A DNA stretch of 64,000 nt. Source: Callipepla californica brunnescens. Lineage: Eukaryota > Chordata > Aves > Galliformes > Odontophoridae. The translations under genes were made by a program, and so were the position numbers. How positions within the stretch are numbered: position 1 is the stretch's first letter; every line of letters starts with the position of its first letter. The notes beneath the pieces were generated by a model. It searched no databases, was not told the DNA's origin, and saw nothing but the letters and a program-made list of their open reading frames with translations. The stretch lies in NCBI GenBank assembly GCA_023055505.1, contig JALIRH010000115.1, positions 981,723 through 1,045,722 on the forward strand, written 5' to 3'. Below are positions 45,965-58,858 of this stretch, piece by piece.

Positions 45965-48820
45965 CTAAATCAAATCCCTCAGCACCTCATCTAAACGCTT
46001 CTTCAACAGCGCTAGGGACGGTGCCTCAACCACCTCCCTAGGCAGGCCATTCCAGTGCCTGACCACTCTCTCAGAGAAAAAATTTTTCCTCAAGTCTAAT
46101 CTAAATCTTCCCCGGCACAACTTGTGGCCATTCCCTCTCGTCCTGTCATTAGTTACCTGGGAGAAGAGGCTGACCCCCTCCTTACCACAGCCTCCCTTCA
46201 GGAAGTGGTAGAGTGCAATGAGGTCTCCTCTAAGCCTCCTTTTCCCCAAACTAAACAATCCCAGCTCCCTCAGCCGCTCCTCGTAAGACTTGTGCTCCAG
46301 ACCCCTCACCAGTTTTGTTGCCCTTCTCTGAACACGCTCCAGGGCCTCAACGTCTTTCTTGTAGTGAGGGGCCCAAAACTGAACACAGTACTCAAGGTGC
46401 GGCCGCACCAGAGCTGAGTACAGGGGGATGATCACCTCCCTGCTCCTGCTGGCCACACTATTCCTAATACAGGCCAGGATGCCATTGGCCTTCTTGGCCA
46501 CCTGGGCACACTGCCGGCTCATATTGAGCCGAGCATCAACCAACACCCCCAGGTCCTTTTCCTCTATACACTCCTCAAGCCATTCTGCCCCAAGCCTATA
46601 GCATTGCATGGGGTGATTGTGGCCAAAGTGCAGGACCCGGCACTTGGCCTTATTGAACCTCATCCCATTGACCTCAGCCCAACTGTCTAGCCTATCCAGA
46701 TCCCGCTGAAGGGCCTCCCTACCCTCAGGCAGATTGACACATCCTCCCAACTTGGTGTCATCCGCAAACTTACTGAGGGTACACTCAATCCCCTCATCCA
46801 GGTCATCAATAAAGATATTAAACAAGACGGGCCCCAATACTGACCCTTGGGGGACACCACTCGTGACAGGACGCCAGCTGGACTTGACTCCATTAACCAC
46901 TACCCGCTGGGCACGGCCCTCTAGCCAATTCTCAACCCAGAGAAGAGTGAACCTGTCCACACCATGGGCTGCCAGCTTCTGCAGGAGAATACTGTGGGAG
47001 ACCGTGTCAAAGGCTTTGCTGAAGTCCAGGTAGACTACATCAACAGCCTTTCCCTCATCTACCAGTCTGGTCACCCAGTCATAGAAGGAGATGAGGTTGG
47101 ACAAGCACGACCTGCCCTTTGTGAACCCGTGCTGGCTGGGTCTGATCCCCTGATTGCCATGCACGTGCCGTGTGATCTCCCTCAAGATCAATTGCTCCAT
47201 AACTTTCCCTGATACCGAGGTCAGGCTGACAGGCCTGTAGTTCCCCGGATCTTCCTTACGGCCTTTCTTGTAGATGGGAGTCACATCGGCAAGCCTCCAA
47301 TCTTGCGGGACCTCTCCAGATGACCAGGAATGCTGATAGATGGCAGAAAGCGGCTTGGCAATCACCTCTGCCAGCTCCCTCAGCACCCTTGGGTGGATCC
47401 CATCTGGCCCCATGGACTTGTGGCAGTTCAGATGGAGGAGCAGGTCTCTGACTGTCTCTGCTGGGATCACAGGGGGTGTATGATGCGCTTCGTCCCAGAC
47501 TTCCAGGTCAGGGCGAGAAGTATCCTGAGGATAACTGGTCTGTCTATTAAAGACAGACGTGAAGAAGGCATTGAGAACCTCAGCCTTTTCCTTATCCTCT
47601 GTGGTTACATTCCCTGCCGCATCAAGTAAAGGAGGGAAATTCTCCTTAGTTCTTCTTTTACTGTTAATATATTTATAAAAGGATTTTTTGTTCTCCTTTA
47701 CTGCAGTAGCCAGTCTAAGTTCAAGCTGGGCTTTTGCATTTCTAACTTCCTGCCTGCAAATCTTGGCAAGTTCCCTGTAGTCTCCCCAAGTAGCCTGTCC
47801 CATCTTCCAGAGGGCATAGACTCTCTTTTTCTCCCGGAGTCTCAACAAAAGATCCCGGTTCATCCACACTGGCCTTTTTCCCCTCCGGCTTGACTTACGG
47901 TACTCAGGGACAGCCTGCACCTGTGCCTTTAAGATTTCCGTCTTGAGGAGGACCCAGGCTTCCTGGACCCCTTTACCCCTCAGGAGCGAGTCCCAAGGGA
48001 CCCTTGCAACAAGCGTCCTGAACAGGTCAAAGTCTGCCCTCCGCAAGTCCAAGGTAGCAGTTTTGCTAGTCACCCTCTTGATGTCACCAAGAATAGCAAA
48101 CTCTACCATTTCATGGTCACTCTGGCCAAGACGATCCCCAACCTTCACATCTCCTACTAGTCCTTCACTGTTAGTGAAGAGCAGGTCTAGCAGGGCACCT
48201 CCCCTGCTAGGTTCTTGCACCAGCTGTGTCAGGAAGCAATCTTCCACACACTCCAGAAATCTCATGGACTGCTTCCTCTGCGCGGTATTATATTTCCAGC
48301 ATCTATCAGGGAAGTTGAAGTCCCCCATGAGAACTAGTGCTGGCCATCGTGCAACATCTACTAGTTGCTTGTAGAACACCTCATCTATCTCTTCATCTTG
48401 GCTAGGCGGTCTATAACAGAGCCCCACCACAATGTCACTCCTACAGACCATCCCCCTGATCCTTACCCACAGACACTCCACTTGGTCGTTTCCAACCTCA
48501 AACTCTTCAACATCAAGACACTCTTTGATATAGAGAGCTATGCCACCACCCTTTTTTCCCCGCCTGTCCCTTCTGAAGACCTTCTTGTAGCCATCCATCC
48601 CAGTCCTCCAGTCATGGGAGGGGTCCCACCATGTTTCTGTAATAGCAACAAGGTCACAGTTAGCCTGCCTTACAATGGTTTCAAGCTCTTCTTGTTTATT
48701 GCCCCTGCTGCGTGCGTTGGTGTATATGCACTTCAGCTGAGACATTTGCCTCACCCTTTGTTCCAGCACAGCCCCCCTGGGCTCTTCACTGGGGAGCCCT
48801 GTTATATCCCCTAGCCCCAT
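45965..48820 (-). CDS. CR1 ORF2 protein, intact, Asp696Asn
   Basis: This complete frame has Ser884 with Asn913, a combination seen only here. The private Asn696 (GAT-to-AAT type change, T near 46735) lies eight residues after the FADD catalytic pair, in the loop that follows motif C. The catalytic Asp599, Asp687 and Asp688 are intact, and the effect of Asn696 is unknown. Confidence 0.95.
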   Translation of the reverse strand: MGLGDITGLPSEEPRGAVLEQRVRQMSQLKCIYTNARSRGNKQEELETIVRQANCDLVAITETWWDPSHDWRTGMDGYKKVFRRDRRGKKGGGIALYIKECLDVEEFEVGNDQVECLWVRIRGMVCRSDIVVGLCYRPPSQDEEIDEVFYKQLVDVARWPALVLMGDFNFPDRCWKYNTAQRKQSMRFLECVEDCFLTQLVQEPSRGGALLDLLFTNSEGLVGDVKVGDRLGQSDHEMVEFAILGDIKRVTSKTATLDLRRADFDLFRTLVARVPWDSLLRGKGVQEAWVLLKTEILKAQVQAVPEYRKSSRRGKRPVWMNRDLLLRLREKKRVYALWKMGQATWGDYRELAKICRQEVRNAKAQLELRLATAVKENKKSFYKYINSKRRTKENFPPLLDAAGNVTTEDKEKAEVLNAFFTSVFNRQTSYPQDTSRPDLEVWDEAHHTPPVIPAETVRDLLLHLNCHKSMGPDGIHPRVLRELAEVIAKPLSAIYQHSWSSGEVPQDWRLADVTPIYKKGRKEDPGNYRPVSLTSVSGKVMEQLILREITRHVHGNQGIRPSQHGFTKGRSCLSNLISFYDWVTRLVDEGKAVDVVYLDFSKAFDTVSHSILLQKLAAHGVDRFTLLWVENWLEGRAQRVVVNGVKSSWRPVTSGVPQGSVLGPVLFNIFIDDLDEGIECTLSKFADDTKLGGCVNLPEGREALQRDLDRLDSWAEVNGMRFNKAKCRVLHFGHNHPMQCYRLGAEWLEECIEEKDLGVLVDARLNMSRQCAQVAKKANGILACIRNSVASRSREVIIPLYSALVRPHLEYCVQFWAPHYKKDVEALERVQRRATKLVRGLEHKSYEERLRELGLFSLGKRRLRGDLIALYHFLKGGCGKEGVSLFSQVTNDRTRGNGHKLCRGRFRLDLRKNFFSERVVRHWNGLPREVVEAPSLALLKKRLDEVLRDLI

Positions 48821-48825
48821 CACAG

Positions 48826-48954
48826 CTAGTTTAAAGCTCTCTCAATTAGTCCAGCTAGCTCCTGGGCTAGAATTCGTTTCCCCCTTTGGGACAGGTGTAA
48901 TCCATCAGCGGATAACAGGCCAGGAACTGAGTAAACTGCCCCGTGGTCAAAAAA
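48826..48954 (-). pseudogene. CR1 ORF1 C-terminal remnant, copy 10
   Basis: Forty-two codons plus TAG, unchanged breakpoint. Confidence 0.73.
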
Positions 48955-50823
48955 CCCAGCCTAGAACATGCTGTGTAGCATTCTAACATGATCTAGCAGC
49001 AGCTGCTGGCTTTTGTCTTCCGCTCTGCACACTCCACTTCCAGTACCTGAAAGGTACTGGAGTGAAAACCAAAGTGGATGCCCCTGATCCCCTCATGGAG
49101 CATCACTGTGTCTTCTCTGTTTTAACTTAAATTACATGGACTTTTCTGTACCAACTGCTGATTTGATTCCATACTGCTGCAGTCACCATCCTTCTCAGTG
49201 GGATCATTAGGACATTACTATTTCCTGCTTCACTGAGATCTTCCATCTTCCTGCTACTTTCCCCCTCCTATTGGCAGCTTTCTTCAGCTTGCATGAATCT
49301 ATTACTTCTCGAAGCTGTGGTAAATAAATACCACGTTTTATCACCGCTTTGATACATCCTCCCCACAACCTAAAAACAGAAGGTGTTAGTTTTTTTCAGA
49401 ACACAAACAAAGCAAGGGAGCAACAACAACAGAAGAGGGCTACTTGTTGTCTCCAACATTCAACATGAGCAATTACAAGCGTATCTTGAATTTAAAAGCA
49501 AACAAGTCTTCATAAAGACATTTCAGCACATTCAAAATAACACGCAACCTGCCTGACCTGCGACAAAAAACGGCTGCACATATTTCAACAGGAAGGTCAG
49601 CCTAACCGTTAGCCAACTCAATCAGAACATGCCATTTCCATCCCATTCCAAGTAGACTTGAACAGAAGTCATGATGACTTATTTATTGGAGCTAAGACCA
49701 CGGTGAAAACCCCACAGGGCTACCCATCACAGGACTGTGTGATGGTTCAACACTCAAACGGATAGAAACTGGCTTGAAATAAAAAAATCACTCACAGTGC
49801 ACTATGATCTTTGCTTAACGAGTTATTAAAACAACTCTGCAGGTGCACAGCTTCCAGGAGACTGAGCAAAAGCATCATACTCGATGTCAACAGTATTCAT
49901 ACTGCAGTATTAGAGACAGAAAAGGAGAAAGGAACAGAATCCTTACAGACTCAACCTAAAGCGCAAGCAGAGTTTTCTTCCTAGTTACACAAATTTCAAT
50001 AAAGTACAAAAACTTGTCTTAGAAATGCTGCTGTCTGTGCGCACTTCCTCATGTCCGTCATCTCACAAGCGCGTGTACAGTCCAACAGCAAAACTAATGA
50101 GCAAAGAGAGATACAGTGAAGAGCGAGGCTGCACAATCAGTTGCAGAAAAACTGCACTGCAATCAGATGCACCCAGCCTAGAGCATGCTGTGTAGCATTC
50201 TAACATGATCTAGCAGCAGCTGCTGGCTTTTGTCTTCTGCTCTGCACACTCCACTTCCAGTACCTGAAAGGTACTGGAAGTGGAGTGTACAGAGTGAAAA
50301 CCAAAGTGGATGCCCCTGATCCCCTCATGGAGCATCACTGTGTCTTCTCTGTTTTAACTTAAATTACATGGACTTTTCTGTACCAACTGCTGATTTGATT
50401 CCATACTGCTGCAGTCACCATCCTTCTCAGTGGGATCATTAGGACATTACTATTTCCTGCTTCACTGAGATCTTCCATCTTCCTGCTACTTTCCCCCTCC
50501 TATTGGCAGCTTTCTTCAGCTTGCATGAATCTATTACTTCTCGAAGCTGTGGTAAATAAATACCACGTTTTATCACCGCTTTGATACATCCTCCCCACAA
50601 CCTAAAAACAGAAGGTGTTAGTTTTTTTCAGAACACAAACAAAGCAAGGGAGCAACAACAACAGAAGAGGGCTACTTGTTGTCTCCAACATTCAACATGA
50701 GCAATTACAAGTGTATCTTGAATTTAAAAGCAAACAAGTCTTCAGCAAAACTGACGAGCAAAGAGAGATACAGTGAAGAGCAAGGCTGCACAATCAGTTG
50801 TAGAAAAACTGCACTGCAATCAG
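48955..50823. repeat. Spacer 10 (full type)
   Basis: A at 48955-49512, U at 49513-50087, C1 to 50171, B at 50172-50744, C2 to 50823. C1 keeps CAGTTGCAG, whereas spacers 9, 11 and 12 have CAGTTGTAG. I see no gene in it. Confidence 0.94.
50240..50294. repeat. Segment-B palindrome, spacer 10
   Basis: 25-bp arms with one mismatch and loop TGAAA. Confidence 0.92.
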
Positions 50824-50916
50824 ATTCATAGATTCATAGATACATTAGGTTGGAAAGGACCTACAAGATCATCTAGTCCAACCATCCTCACACCACCATC
50901 CCTACCAACCAAGCTA

Positions 50917-53772
50917 CTAAATCAAATCCCTCAGCACCTCATCTAAACGCTTCTTCAACAGCGCTAGGGACGGTGCCTCAACCACCTCCCTAGGCAGGCC
51001 ATTCCAGTGCCTGACCACTCTCTCAGAGAAAAAAATTTTCCTCAAGTCTAATCTAAATCTTCCCCGGCACAACTTGTGGCCATTCCCTCTTGTCCTGTCA
51101 TTAGTTACCTGGGAGAAGAGGCTGACCCCCTCCTTACCACAGCCTCCCTTCAGGAAGTGGTAGAGTGCAATGAGGTCTCCTCTAAGCCTCCTTTTCCCCA
51201 AACTAAACAATCCCAGCTCCCTCAGCCGCTCCTCGTAAGACTTGTGCTCCAGACCCCTCACCAGTTTTGTTGCCCTTCTCTGAACACGCTCCAGGGCCTC
51301 AACGTCTTTCTTGTAGTGAGGGGCCCAAAACTGAACACAGTACTCAAGGTGCGGCCGCACCAGAGCTGAGTACAGGGGGATGATCACCTCCCTGCTCCTG
51401 CTGGCCACACTATTCCTAATACAGGCCAGGATGCCATTGGCCTTCTTGGCCACCTGGGCACACTGCCGGCTCATATTGAGCCGAGCATCAACCAACACCC
51501 CCAGGTCCTTTTCCTCTATACACTCCTCAAGCCATTCTGCCCCAAGCCTATAGCATTGCATGGGGTGATTGTGGCCAAAGTGCAGGACCCGGCACTTGGC
51601 CTTATTGAACCTCATCCCATTGACCTCAGCCCAACTGTCTAGCCTATCCAGATCCCGCTGAAGGGCCTCCCTACCCTCAGGCAGATCGACACATCCTCCC
51701 AACTTGGTGTCATCCGCAAACTTACTGAGGGTACACTCAATCCCCTCATCCAGGTCATCAATAAAGATATTAAACAAGACGGGCCCCAATACTGACCCTT
51801 GGGGGACACCACTCGTGACAGGACGCCAGCTGGACTTGACTCCATTAACCACTACCCGCTGGGCACGGCCCTCTAGCCAATTCTCAACCCAGAGAAGAGT
51901 GAACCTGTCCACACCATGGGCTGCCAGCTTCTGCAGGAGAATACTGTGGGAGACCGTGTCAAAGGCTTTGCTGAAGTCCAGGTAGACTACATCAACAGCC
52001 TTTCCCTCATCTACCAGTCTGGTCACCCAGTCATAGAAGGAGATGAGGTTGGACAAGCACGACCTGCCCTTTGTGAACCCGTGCTGGCTGGGTCTGATCC
52101 CCTGATTGCCATGCACGTGCCGTGTGATCTCCCTCAAGATCAATTGCTCCATAACTTTCCCTGATACCGAGGTCAGGCTGACAGGCCTGTAGTTCCCCGG
52201 ATCTTCCTTACGGCCTTTCTTGTAGATGGGAGTCACATCGGCAAGCCTCCAATCTTGCGGGACCTCTCCAGATGACCAGGAATGCTGATAGATGGCAGAA
52301 AGCGGCTTGGCAATCACCTCTGCCAGCTCCCTCAGCACCCTTGGGTGGATCCCATCTGGCCCCATGGACTTGTGGCAGTTCAGATGGAGGAGCAGGTCTC
52401 TGACTGTCTCTGCTGGGATCACAGGGGGTGTATGATGCGCTTCGTCCCAGACTTCCAGGTCAGGGCGAGAAGTATCCTGAGGATAACTGGTCTGTCTATT
52501 AAAGACAGACGTGAAGAAGGCATTGAGAACCTCAGCCTTTTCCTTATCCTCTGTGGTTACATTCCCTGCCGCATCAAGTAAAGGAGGGAAATTCTCCTTA
52601 GTTCTTCTTTTACTGTTAATATATTTATAAAAGGATTTTTTGTTCTCCTTTACTGCAGTAGCCAGTCTAAGTTCAAGCTGGGCTTTTGCATTTCTAACTT
52701 CCTGCCTGCAAATCTTGGCAAGTTCCCTGTAGTCTCCCCAAGTAGCCTGTCCCATCTTCCAGAGGGCATAGACTCTCTTTTTCTCCCGGAGTCTCAACAA
52801 AAGATCCCGGTTCATCCACACTGGCCTTTTTCCCCTCCGGCTTGACTTACGGTACTCAGGGACAGCCTGCACCTGTGCCTTTAAGATTTCCGTCTTGAGG
52901 AGGACCCAGGCTTCCTGGACCCCTTTACCCCTCAGGAGCGAGTCCCAAGGGACCCTTGCAACAAGCGTCCTGAACAGGTCAAAGTCTGCCCTCCGCAAGT
53001 CCAAGGTAGCAGTTTTGCTAGTCACCCTCTTGATGTCACCAAGAATAGCAAACTCTACCATTTCATGGTCACTCTGGCCAAGACGATCCCCAACCTTCAC
53101 ATCTCCTACTAGTCCTTCACTGTTAGTGAAGAGCAGGTCTAGCAGGGCACCTCCCCTGCTAGGTTCTTGCACCAGCTGTGTCAGGAAGCAATCTTCCACA
53201 CACTCCAGAAATCTCATGGACTGCTTCCTCTGCGCGGTATTATATTTCCAGCATCTATCAGGGAAGTTGAAGTCCCCCATGAGAACTAGTGCTGGCCATC
53301 GTGCAACATCTACTAGTTGCTTGTAGAACACCTCATCTATCTCTTCATCTTGGCTAGGCGGTCTATAACAGAGCCCCACCACAATGTCACTCCTACAGAC
53401 CATCCCCCTGATCCTTACCCACAGACACTCCACTTGGTCGTTTCCAACCTCAAACTCTTCAACATCAAGACACTCTTTGATATAGAGAGCTATGCCACCA
53501 CCCTTTTTTCCCCGCCTGTCCCTTCTGAAGACCTTCTTGTAGCCATCCATCCCAGTCCTCCAGTCATGGGAGGGGTCCCACCATGTTTCTGTAATAGCAA
53601 CAAGGTCACAGTTAGCCTGCCTTACAATGGTTTCAAGCTCTTCTTGTTTATTGCCCCTGCTGCGTGCGTTGGTGTATATGCACTTCAGCTGAGACATTTG
53701 CCTCACCCTTTGTTCCAGCACAGCCCCCCTGGGCTCTTCACTGGGGAGCCCTGTTATATCCCCTAGCCCCAT
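50917..53772 (-). CDS. CR1 ORF2 protein, intact (consensus-like)
   Basis: This 951-codon frame has the majority residue at each variable site (Leu3, Cys55, Phe149, Met186, Val192, Trp338, Asp696, Ser884, Ile913). It is the best single representative of the ORF2 in this array. Endonuclease and RT motifs are as in copy 4. Confidence 0.95.
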   Translation of the reverse strand: MGLGDITGLPSEEPRGAVLEQRVRQMSQLKCIYTNARSRGNKQEELETIVRQANCDLVAITETWWDPSHDWRTGMDGYKKVFRRDRRGKKGGGIALYIKECLDVEEFEVGNDQVECLWVRIRGMVCRSDIVVGLCYRPPSQDEEIDEVFYKQLVDVARWPALVLMGDFNFPDRCWKYNTAQRKQSMRFLECVEDCFLTQLVQEPSRGGALLDLLFTNSEGLVGDVKVGDRLGQSDHEMVEFAILGDIKRVTSKTATLDLRRADFDLFRTLVARVPWDSLLRGKGVQEAWVLLKTEILKAQVQAVPEYRKSSRRGKRPVWMNRDLLLRLREKKRVYALWKMGQATWGDYRELAKICRQEVRNAKAQLELRLATAVKENKKSFYKYINSKRRTKENFPPLLDAAGNVTTEDKEKAEVLNAFFTSVFNRQTSYPQDTSRPDLEVWDEAHHTPPVIPAETVRDLLLHLNCHKSMGPDGIHPRVLRELAEVIAKPLSAIYQHSWSSGEVPQDWRLADVTPIYKKGRKEDPGNYRPVSLTSVSGKVMEQLILREITRHVHGNQGIRPSQHGFTKGRSCLSNLISFYDWVTRLVDEGKAVDVVYLDFSKAFDTVSHSILLQKLAAHGVDRFTLLWVENWLEGRAQRVVVNGVKSSWRPVTSGVPQGSVLGPVLFNIFIDDLDEGIECTLSKFADDTKLGGCVDLPEGREALQRDLDRLDSWAEVNGMRFNKAKCRVLHFGHNHPMQCYRLGAEWLEECIEEKDLGVLVDARLNMSRQCAQVAKKANGILACIRNSVASRSREVIIPLYSALVRPHLEYCVQFWAPHYKKDVEALERVQRRATKLVRGLEHKSYEERLRELGLFSLGKRRLRGDLIALYHFLKGGCGKEGVSLFSQVTNDRTRGNGHKLCRGRFRLDLRKIFFSERVVRHWNGLPREVVEAPSLALLKKRLDEVLRDLI

Positions 53773-53777
53773 CACAG

Positions 53778-53906
53778 CTAGTTTAAAGCTCTCTCAATTA
53801 GTCCAGCTAGCTCCTGGGCTAGAATTCGTTTCCCCCTTTGGGACAGGTGTAATCCATCAGCGGATAACAGGCCAGGAACTGAGTAAACTGCCCCGTGGTC
53901 AAAAAA
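53778..53906 (-). pseudogene. CR1 ORF1 C-terminal remnant, copy 11
   Basis: Forty-two codons plus TAG, unchanged breakpoint. Confidence 0.73.
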
Positions 53907-55775
53907 CCCAGCCTAGAACATGCTGTGTAGCATTCTAACATGATCTAGCAGCAGCTGCTGGCTTTTGTCTTCCGCTCTGCACACTCCACTTCCAGTACCT
54001 GAAAGGTACTGGAGTGAAAACCAAAGTGGATGCCCCTGATCCCCTCATGGAGCATCACTGTGTCTTCTCTGTTTTAACTTAAATTACATGGACTTTTCTG
54101 TACCAACTGCTGATTTGATTCCATACTGCTGCAGTCACCATCCTTCTCAGTGGGATCATTAGGACATTACTATTTCCTGCTTCACTGAGATCTTCCATCT
54201 TCCTGCTACTTTCCCCCTCCTATTGGCAGCTTTCTTCAGCTTGCATGAATCTATTACTTCTCGAAGCTGTGGTAAATAAATACCACGTTTTATCACCGCT
54301 TTGATACATCCTCCCCACAACCTAAAAACAGAAGGTGTTAGTTTTTTTCAGAACACAAACAAAGCAAGGGAGCAACAACAACAGAAGAGGGCTACTTGTT
54401 GTCTCCAACATTCAACATGAGCAATTACAAGCGTATCTTGAATTTAAAAGCAAACAAGTCTTCATAAAGACATTTCAGCACATTCAAAATAACACGCAAC
54501 CTGCCTGACCTGCGACAAAAAACGGCTGCACATATTTCAACAGGAAGGTCAGCCTAACCGTTAGCCAACTCAATCAGAACATGCCATTTCCATCCCATTC
54601 CAAGTAGACTTGAACAGAAGTCATGATGACTTATTTATTGGAGCTAAGACCACGGTGAAAACCCCACAGGGCTACCCATCACAGGACTGTGTGATGGTTC
54701 AACACTCAAACGGATAGAAACTGGCTTGAAATAAAAAAATCACTCACAGTGCACTATGATCTTTGCTTAACGAGTTATTAAAACAACTCTGCAGGTGCAC
54801 AGCTTCCAGGAGACTGAGCAAAAGCATCATACTCGATGTCAACAGTATTCATACTGCAGTATTAGAGACAGAAAAGGAGAAAGGAACAGAATCCTTACAG
54901 ACTCAACCTAAAGCGCAAGCAGAGTTTTCTTCCTAGTTACACAAATTTCAATAAAGTACAAAAACTTGTCTTAGAAATGCTGCTGTCTGTGCGCACTTCC
55001 TCATGTCCGTCATCTCACAAGCGCGTGTACAGTCCAACAGCAAAACTAATGAGCAAAGAGAGATACAGTGAAGAGCGAGGCTGCACAATCAGTTGTAGAA
55101 AAACTGCACTGCAATCAGATGCACCCAGCCTAGAGCATGCTGTGTAGCATTCTAACATGATCTAGCAGCAGCTGCTGGCTTTTGTCTTCTGCTCTGCACA
55201 CTCCACTTCCAGTACCTGAAAGGTACTGGAAGTGGAGTGTACAGAGTGAAAACCAAAGTGGATGCCCCTGATCCCCTCATGGAGCATCACTGTGTCTTCT
55301 CTGTTTTAACTTAAATTACATGGACTTTTCTGTACCAACTGCTGATTTGATTCCATACTGCTGCAGTCACCATCCTTCTCAGTGGGATCATTAGGACATT
55401 ACTATTTCCTGCTTCACTGAGATCTTCCATCTTCCTGCTACTTTCCCCCTCCTATTGGCAGCTTTCTTCAGCTTGCATGAATCTATTACTTCTCGAAGCT
55501 GTGGTAAATAAATACCACGTTTTATCACCGCTTTGATACATCCTCCCCACAACCTAAAAACAGAAGGTGTTAGTTTTTTTCAGAACACAAACAAAGCAAG
55601 GGAGCAACAACAACAGAAGAGGGCTACTTGTTGTCTCCAACATTCAACATGAGCAATTACAAGTGTATCTTGAATTTAAAAGCAAACAAGTCTTCAGCAA
55701 AACTGACGAGCAAAGAGAGATACAGTGAAGAGCAAGGCTGCACAATCAGTTGTAGAAAAACTGCACTGCAATCAG
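53907..55775. repeat. Spacer 11 (full type)
   Basis: A at 53907-54464, U at 54465-55039, C1 to 55123, B at 55124-55696, C2 to 55775. It matches spacer 12 at all markers checked. I see no gene in it. Confidence 0.94.
55192..55246. repeat. Segment-B palindrome, spacer 11
   Basis: 25-bp arms with one mismatch and loop TGAAA. Confidence 0.92.
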
Positions 55776-55868
55776 ATTCATAGATTCATAGATACATTAG
55801 GTTGGAAAGGACCTACAAGATCATCTAGTCCAACCATCCTCACACCACCATCCCTACCCACCAAGCTA

Positions 55869-58724
55869 CTAAATCAAATCCCTCAGCACCTCATCTAAAC
55901 GCTTCTTCAACAGCGCTAGGGACGGTGCCTCAACCACCTCCCTAGGCAGGCCATTCCAGTGCCTGACCACTCTCTCAGAGAAAAAATTTTTCCTCAAGTC
56001 TAATCTAAATCTTCCCCGGCACAACTTGTGGCCATTCCCTCTCGTCCTGTCATTAGTTACCTGGGAGAAGAGGCCGACCCCCTCCTTACCACAGCCTCCC
56101 TTCAGGAAGTGGTAGAGTGCAATGAGGTCTCCTCTAAGCCTCCTTTTCCCCAAACTAAACAATCCCAGCTCCCTCAGCCGCTCCTCGTAAGACTTGTGCT
56201 CCAGACCCCTCACCAGTTTTGTTGCCCTTCTCTGAACACGCTCCAGGGCCTCAACGTCTTTCTTGTAGTGAGGGGCCCAAAACTGAACACAGTACTCAAG
56301 GTGCGGCCGCACCAGAGCTGAGTACAGGGGGATGATCACCTCCCTGCTCCTGCTGGCCACACTATTCCTAATACAGGCCAGGATGCCATTGGCCTTCTTG
56401 GCCACCTGGGCACACTGCCGGCTCATATTGAGCCGAGCATCAACCAACACCCCCAGGTCCTTTTCCTCTATACACTCCTCAAGCCATTCTGCCCCAAGCC
56501 TATAGCATTGCATGGGGTGATTGTGGCCAAAGTGCAGGACCCGGCACTTGGCCTTATTGAACCTCATCCCATTGACCTCAGCCCAACTGTCTAGCCTATC
56601 CAGATCCCGCTGAAGGGCCTCCCTACCCTCAGGCAGATCGACACATCCTCCCAACTTGGTGTCATCCGCAAACTTACTGAGGGTACACTCAATCCCCTCA
56701 TCCAGGTCATCAATAAAGATATTAAACAAGACGGGCCCCAATACTGACCCTTGGGGGACACCACTCGTGACAGGACGCCAGCTGGACTTGACTCCATTAA
56801 CCACTACCCGCTGGGCACGGCCCTCTAGCCAATTCTCAACCCAGAGAAGAGTGAACCTGTCCACACCATGGGCTGCCAGCTTCTGCAGGAGAATACTGTG
56901 GGAGACCGTGTCAAAGGCTTTGCTGAAGTCCAGGTAGACTACATCAACAGCCTTTCCCTCATCTACCAGTCTGGTCACCCAGTCATAGAAGGAGATGAGG
57001 TTGGACAAGCACGACCTGCCCTTTGTGAACCCGTGCTGGCTGGGTCTGATCCCCTGATTGCCATGCACGTGCCGTGTGATCTCCCTCAAGATCAATTGCT
57101 CCATAACTTTCCCTGATACCGAGGTCAGGCTGACAGGCCTGTAGTTCCCCGGATCTTCCTTACGGCCTTTCTTGTAGATGGGAGTCACATCGGCAAGCCT
57201 CCAATCTTGCGGGACCTCTCCAGATGACCAGGAATGCTGATAGATGGCAGAAAGCGGCTTGGCAATCACCTCTGCCAGCTCCCTCAGCACCCTTGGGTGG
57301 ATCCCATCTGGCCCCATGGACTTGTGGCAGTTCAGATGGAGGAGCAGGTCTCTGACTGTCTCTGCTGGGATCACAGGGGGTGTATGATGCGCTTCGTCCC
57401 AGACTTCCAGGTCAGGGCGAGAAGTATCCTGAGGATAACTGGTCTGTCTATTAAAGACAGACGTGAAGAAGGCATTGAGAACCTCAGCCTTTTCCTTATC
57501 CTCTGTGGTTACATTCCCTGCCGCATCAAGTAAAGGAGGGAAATTCTCCTTAGTTCTTCTTTTACTGTTAATATATTTATAAAAGGATTTTTTGTTCTCC
57601 TTTACTGCAGTAGCCAGTCTAAGTTCAAGCTGGGCTTTTGCATTTCTAACTTCCTGCCTGCAAATCTTGGCAAGTTCCCTGTAGTCTCCCCAAGTAGCCT
57701 GTCCCATCTTCCAGAGGGCATAGACTCTCTTTTTCTCCCGGAGTCTCAACAAAAGATCCCGGTTCATCCACACTGGCCTTTTTCCCCTCCGGCTTGACTT
57801 ACGGTACTCAGGGACAGCCTGCACCTGTGCCTTTAAGATTTCCGTCTTGAGGAGGACCCAGGCTTCCTGGACCCCTTTACCCCTCAGGAGCGAGTCCCAA
57901 GGGACCCTTGCAACAAGCGTCCTGAACAGGTCAAAGTCTGCCCTCCGCAAGTCCAAGGTAGCAGTTTTGCTAGTCACCCTCTTGATGTCACCAAGAATAG
58001 CAAACTCTACCATTTCATGGTCACTCTGGCCAAGACGATCCCCAACCTTCACATCTCCTACTAGTCCTTCACTGTTAGTGAAGAGCAGGTCTAGCAGGGC
58101 ACCTCCCCTGCTAGGTTCTTGCACCAGCTGTGTCAGGAAGCAATCTTCCACACACTCCAGAAATCTCATGGACTGCTTCCTCTGCGCGGTATTATATTTC
58201 CAGCATCTATCAGGGAAGTTGAAGTCCCCCATGAGAACTAGTGCTGGCCATCGTGCAACATCTACTAGTTGCTTGTAGAACACCTCATCTATCTCTTCAT
58301 CTTGGCTAGGCGGTCTATAACAGAGCCCCACCACAATGTCACTCCTACAGACCATCCCCCTGATCCTTACCCACAGACACTCCACTTGGTCGTTTCCAAC
58401 CTCAAACTCTTCAACATCAAGACACTCTTTGATATAGAGAGCTATGCCACCACCCTTTTTTCCCCGCCTGTCCCTTCTGAAGACCTTCTTGTAGCCATCC
58501 ATCCCAGTCCTCCAGTCATGGGAGGGGTCCCACCATGTTTCTGTAATAGCAACAAGGTCACAGTTAGCCTGCCTTACAATGGTTTCAAGCTCTTCTTGTT
58601 TATTGCCCCTGCTGCGTGCGTTGGTGTATATGCACTTCAGCTGAGACATTTGCCTCACCCTTTGTTCCAGCACAGCCCCCCTGGGCTCTTCACTGGGGAG
58701 CCCTGTTATATCCCCTAGCCCCAT
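55869..58724 (-). CDS. CR1 ORF2 protein, intact (same as copy 13)
   Basis: The complete frame has Leu3, Cys55, Met186, Val192, Trp338, Gly884 and Asn913. The predicted protein is the same as that of copy 13, so units 12 and 13 are probably each other's most recent duplicates. All catalytic motifs are present. Confidence 0.95.
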   Translation of the reverse strand: MGLGDITGLPSEEPRGAVLEQRVRQMSQLKCIYTNARSRGNKQEELETIVRQANCDLVAITETWWDPSHDWRTGMDGYKKVFRRDRRGKKGGGIALYIKECLDVEEFEVGNDQVECLWVRIRGMVCRSDIVVGLCYRPPSQDEEIDEVFYKQLVDVARWPALVLMGDFNFPDRCWKYNTAQRKQSMRFLECVEDCFLTQLVQEPSRGGALLDLLFTNSEGLVGDVKVGDRLGQSDHEMVEFAILGDIKRVTSKTATLDLRRADFDLFRTLVARVPWDSLLRGKGVQEAWVLLKTEILKAQVQAVPEYRKSSRRGKRPVWMNRDLLLRLREKKRVYALWKMGQATWGDYRELAKICRQEVRNAKAQLELRLATAVKENKKSFYKYINSKRRTKENFPPLLDAAGNVTTEDKEKAEVLNAFFTSVFNRQTSYPQDTSRPDLEVWDEAHHTPPVIPAETVRDLLLHLNCHKSMGPDGIHPRVLRELAEVIAKPLSAIYQHSWSSGEVPQDWRLADVTPIYKKGRKEDPGNYRPVSLTSVSGKVMEQLILREITRHVHGNQGIRPSQHGFTKGRSCLSNLISFYDWVTRLVDEGKAVDVVYLDFSKAFDTVSHSILLQKLAAHGVDRFTLLWVENWLEGRAQRVVVNGVKSSWRPVTSGVPQGSVLGPVLFNIFIDDLDEGIECTLSKFADDTKLGGCVDLPEGREALQRDLDRLDSWAEVNGMRFNKAKCRVLHFGHNHPMQCYRLGAEWLEECIEEKDLGVLVDARLNMSRQCAQVAKKANGILACIRNSVASRSREVIIPLYSALVRPHLEYCVQFWAPHYKKDVEALERVQRRATKLVRGLEHKSYEERLRELGLFSLGKRRLRGDLIALYHFLKGGCGKEGVGLFSQVTNDRTRGNGHKLCRGRFRLDLRKNFFSERVVRHWNGLPREVVEAPSLALLKKRLDEVLRDLI

Positions 58725-58729
58725 CACAG

Positions 58730-58858
58730 CTAGTTTAAAGCTCTCTCAATTAGTCCAGCTAGCTCCTGGGCTAGAATTCGTTTCCCCCTTTGGGACAGGT
58801 GTAATCCATCAGCGGATAACAGGCCAGGAACTGAGTAAACTGCCCCGTGGTCAAAAAA
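58730..58858 (-). pseudogene. CR1 ORF1 C-terminal remnant, copy 12
   Basis: Forty-two codons plus TAG, unchanged breakpoint. Confidence 0.73.

Larger units (their letters stand above)
45872..48954 (-). mobile_element. CR1 copy 10
   Basis: This 3083-bp copy has two terminal repeats and the CCACCAAGC 3' UTR variant. Confidence 0.97.
50824..53906 (-). mobile_element. CR1 copy 11
   Basis: This 3083-bp copy has two terminal repeats and the AACCAAGC 3' UTR variant like copy 9. Confidence 0.97.
55776..58858 (-). mobile_element. CR1 copy 12
   Basis: This 3083-bp copy has two terminal repeats and the CCACCAAGC 3' UTR variant. Confidence 0.97.
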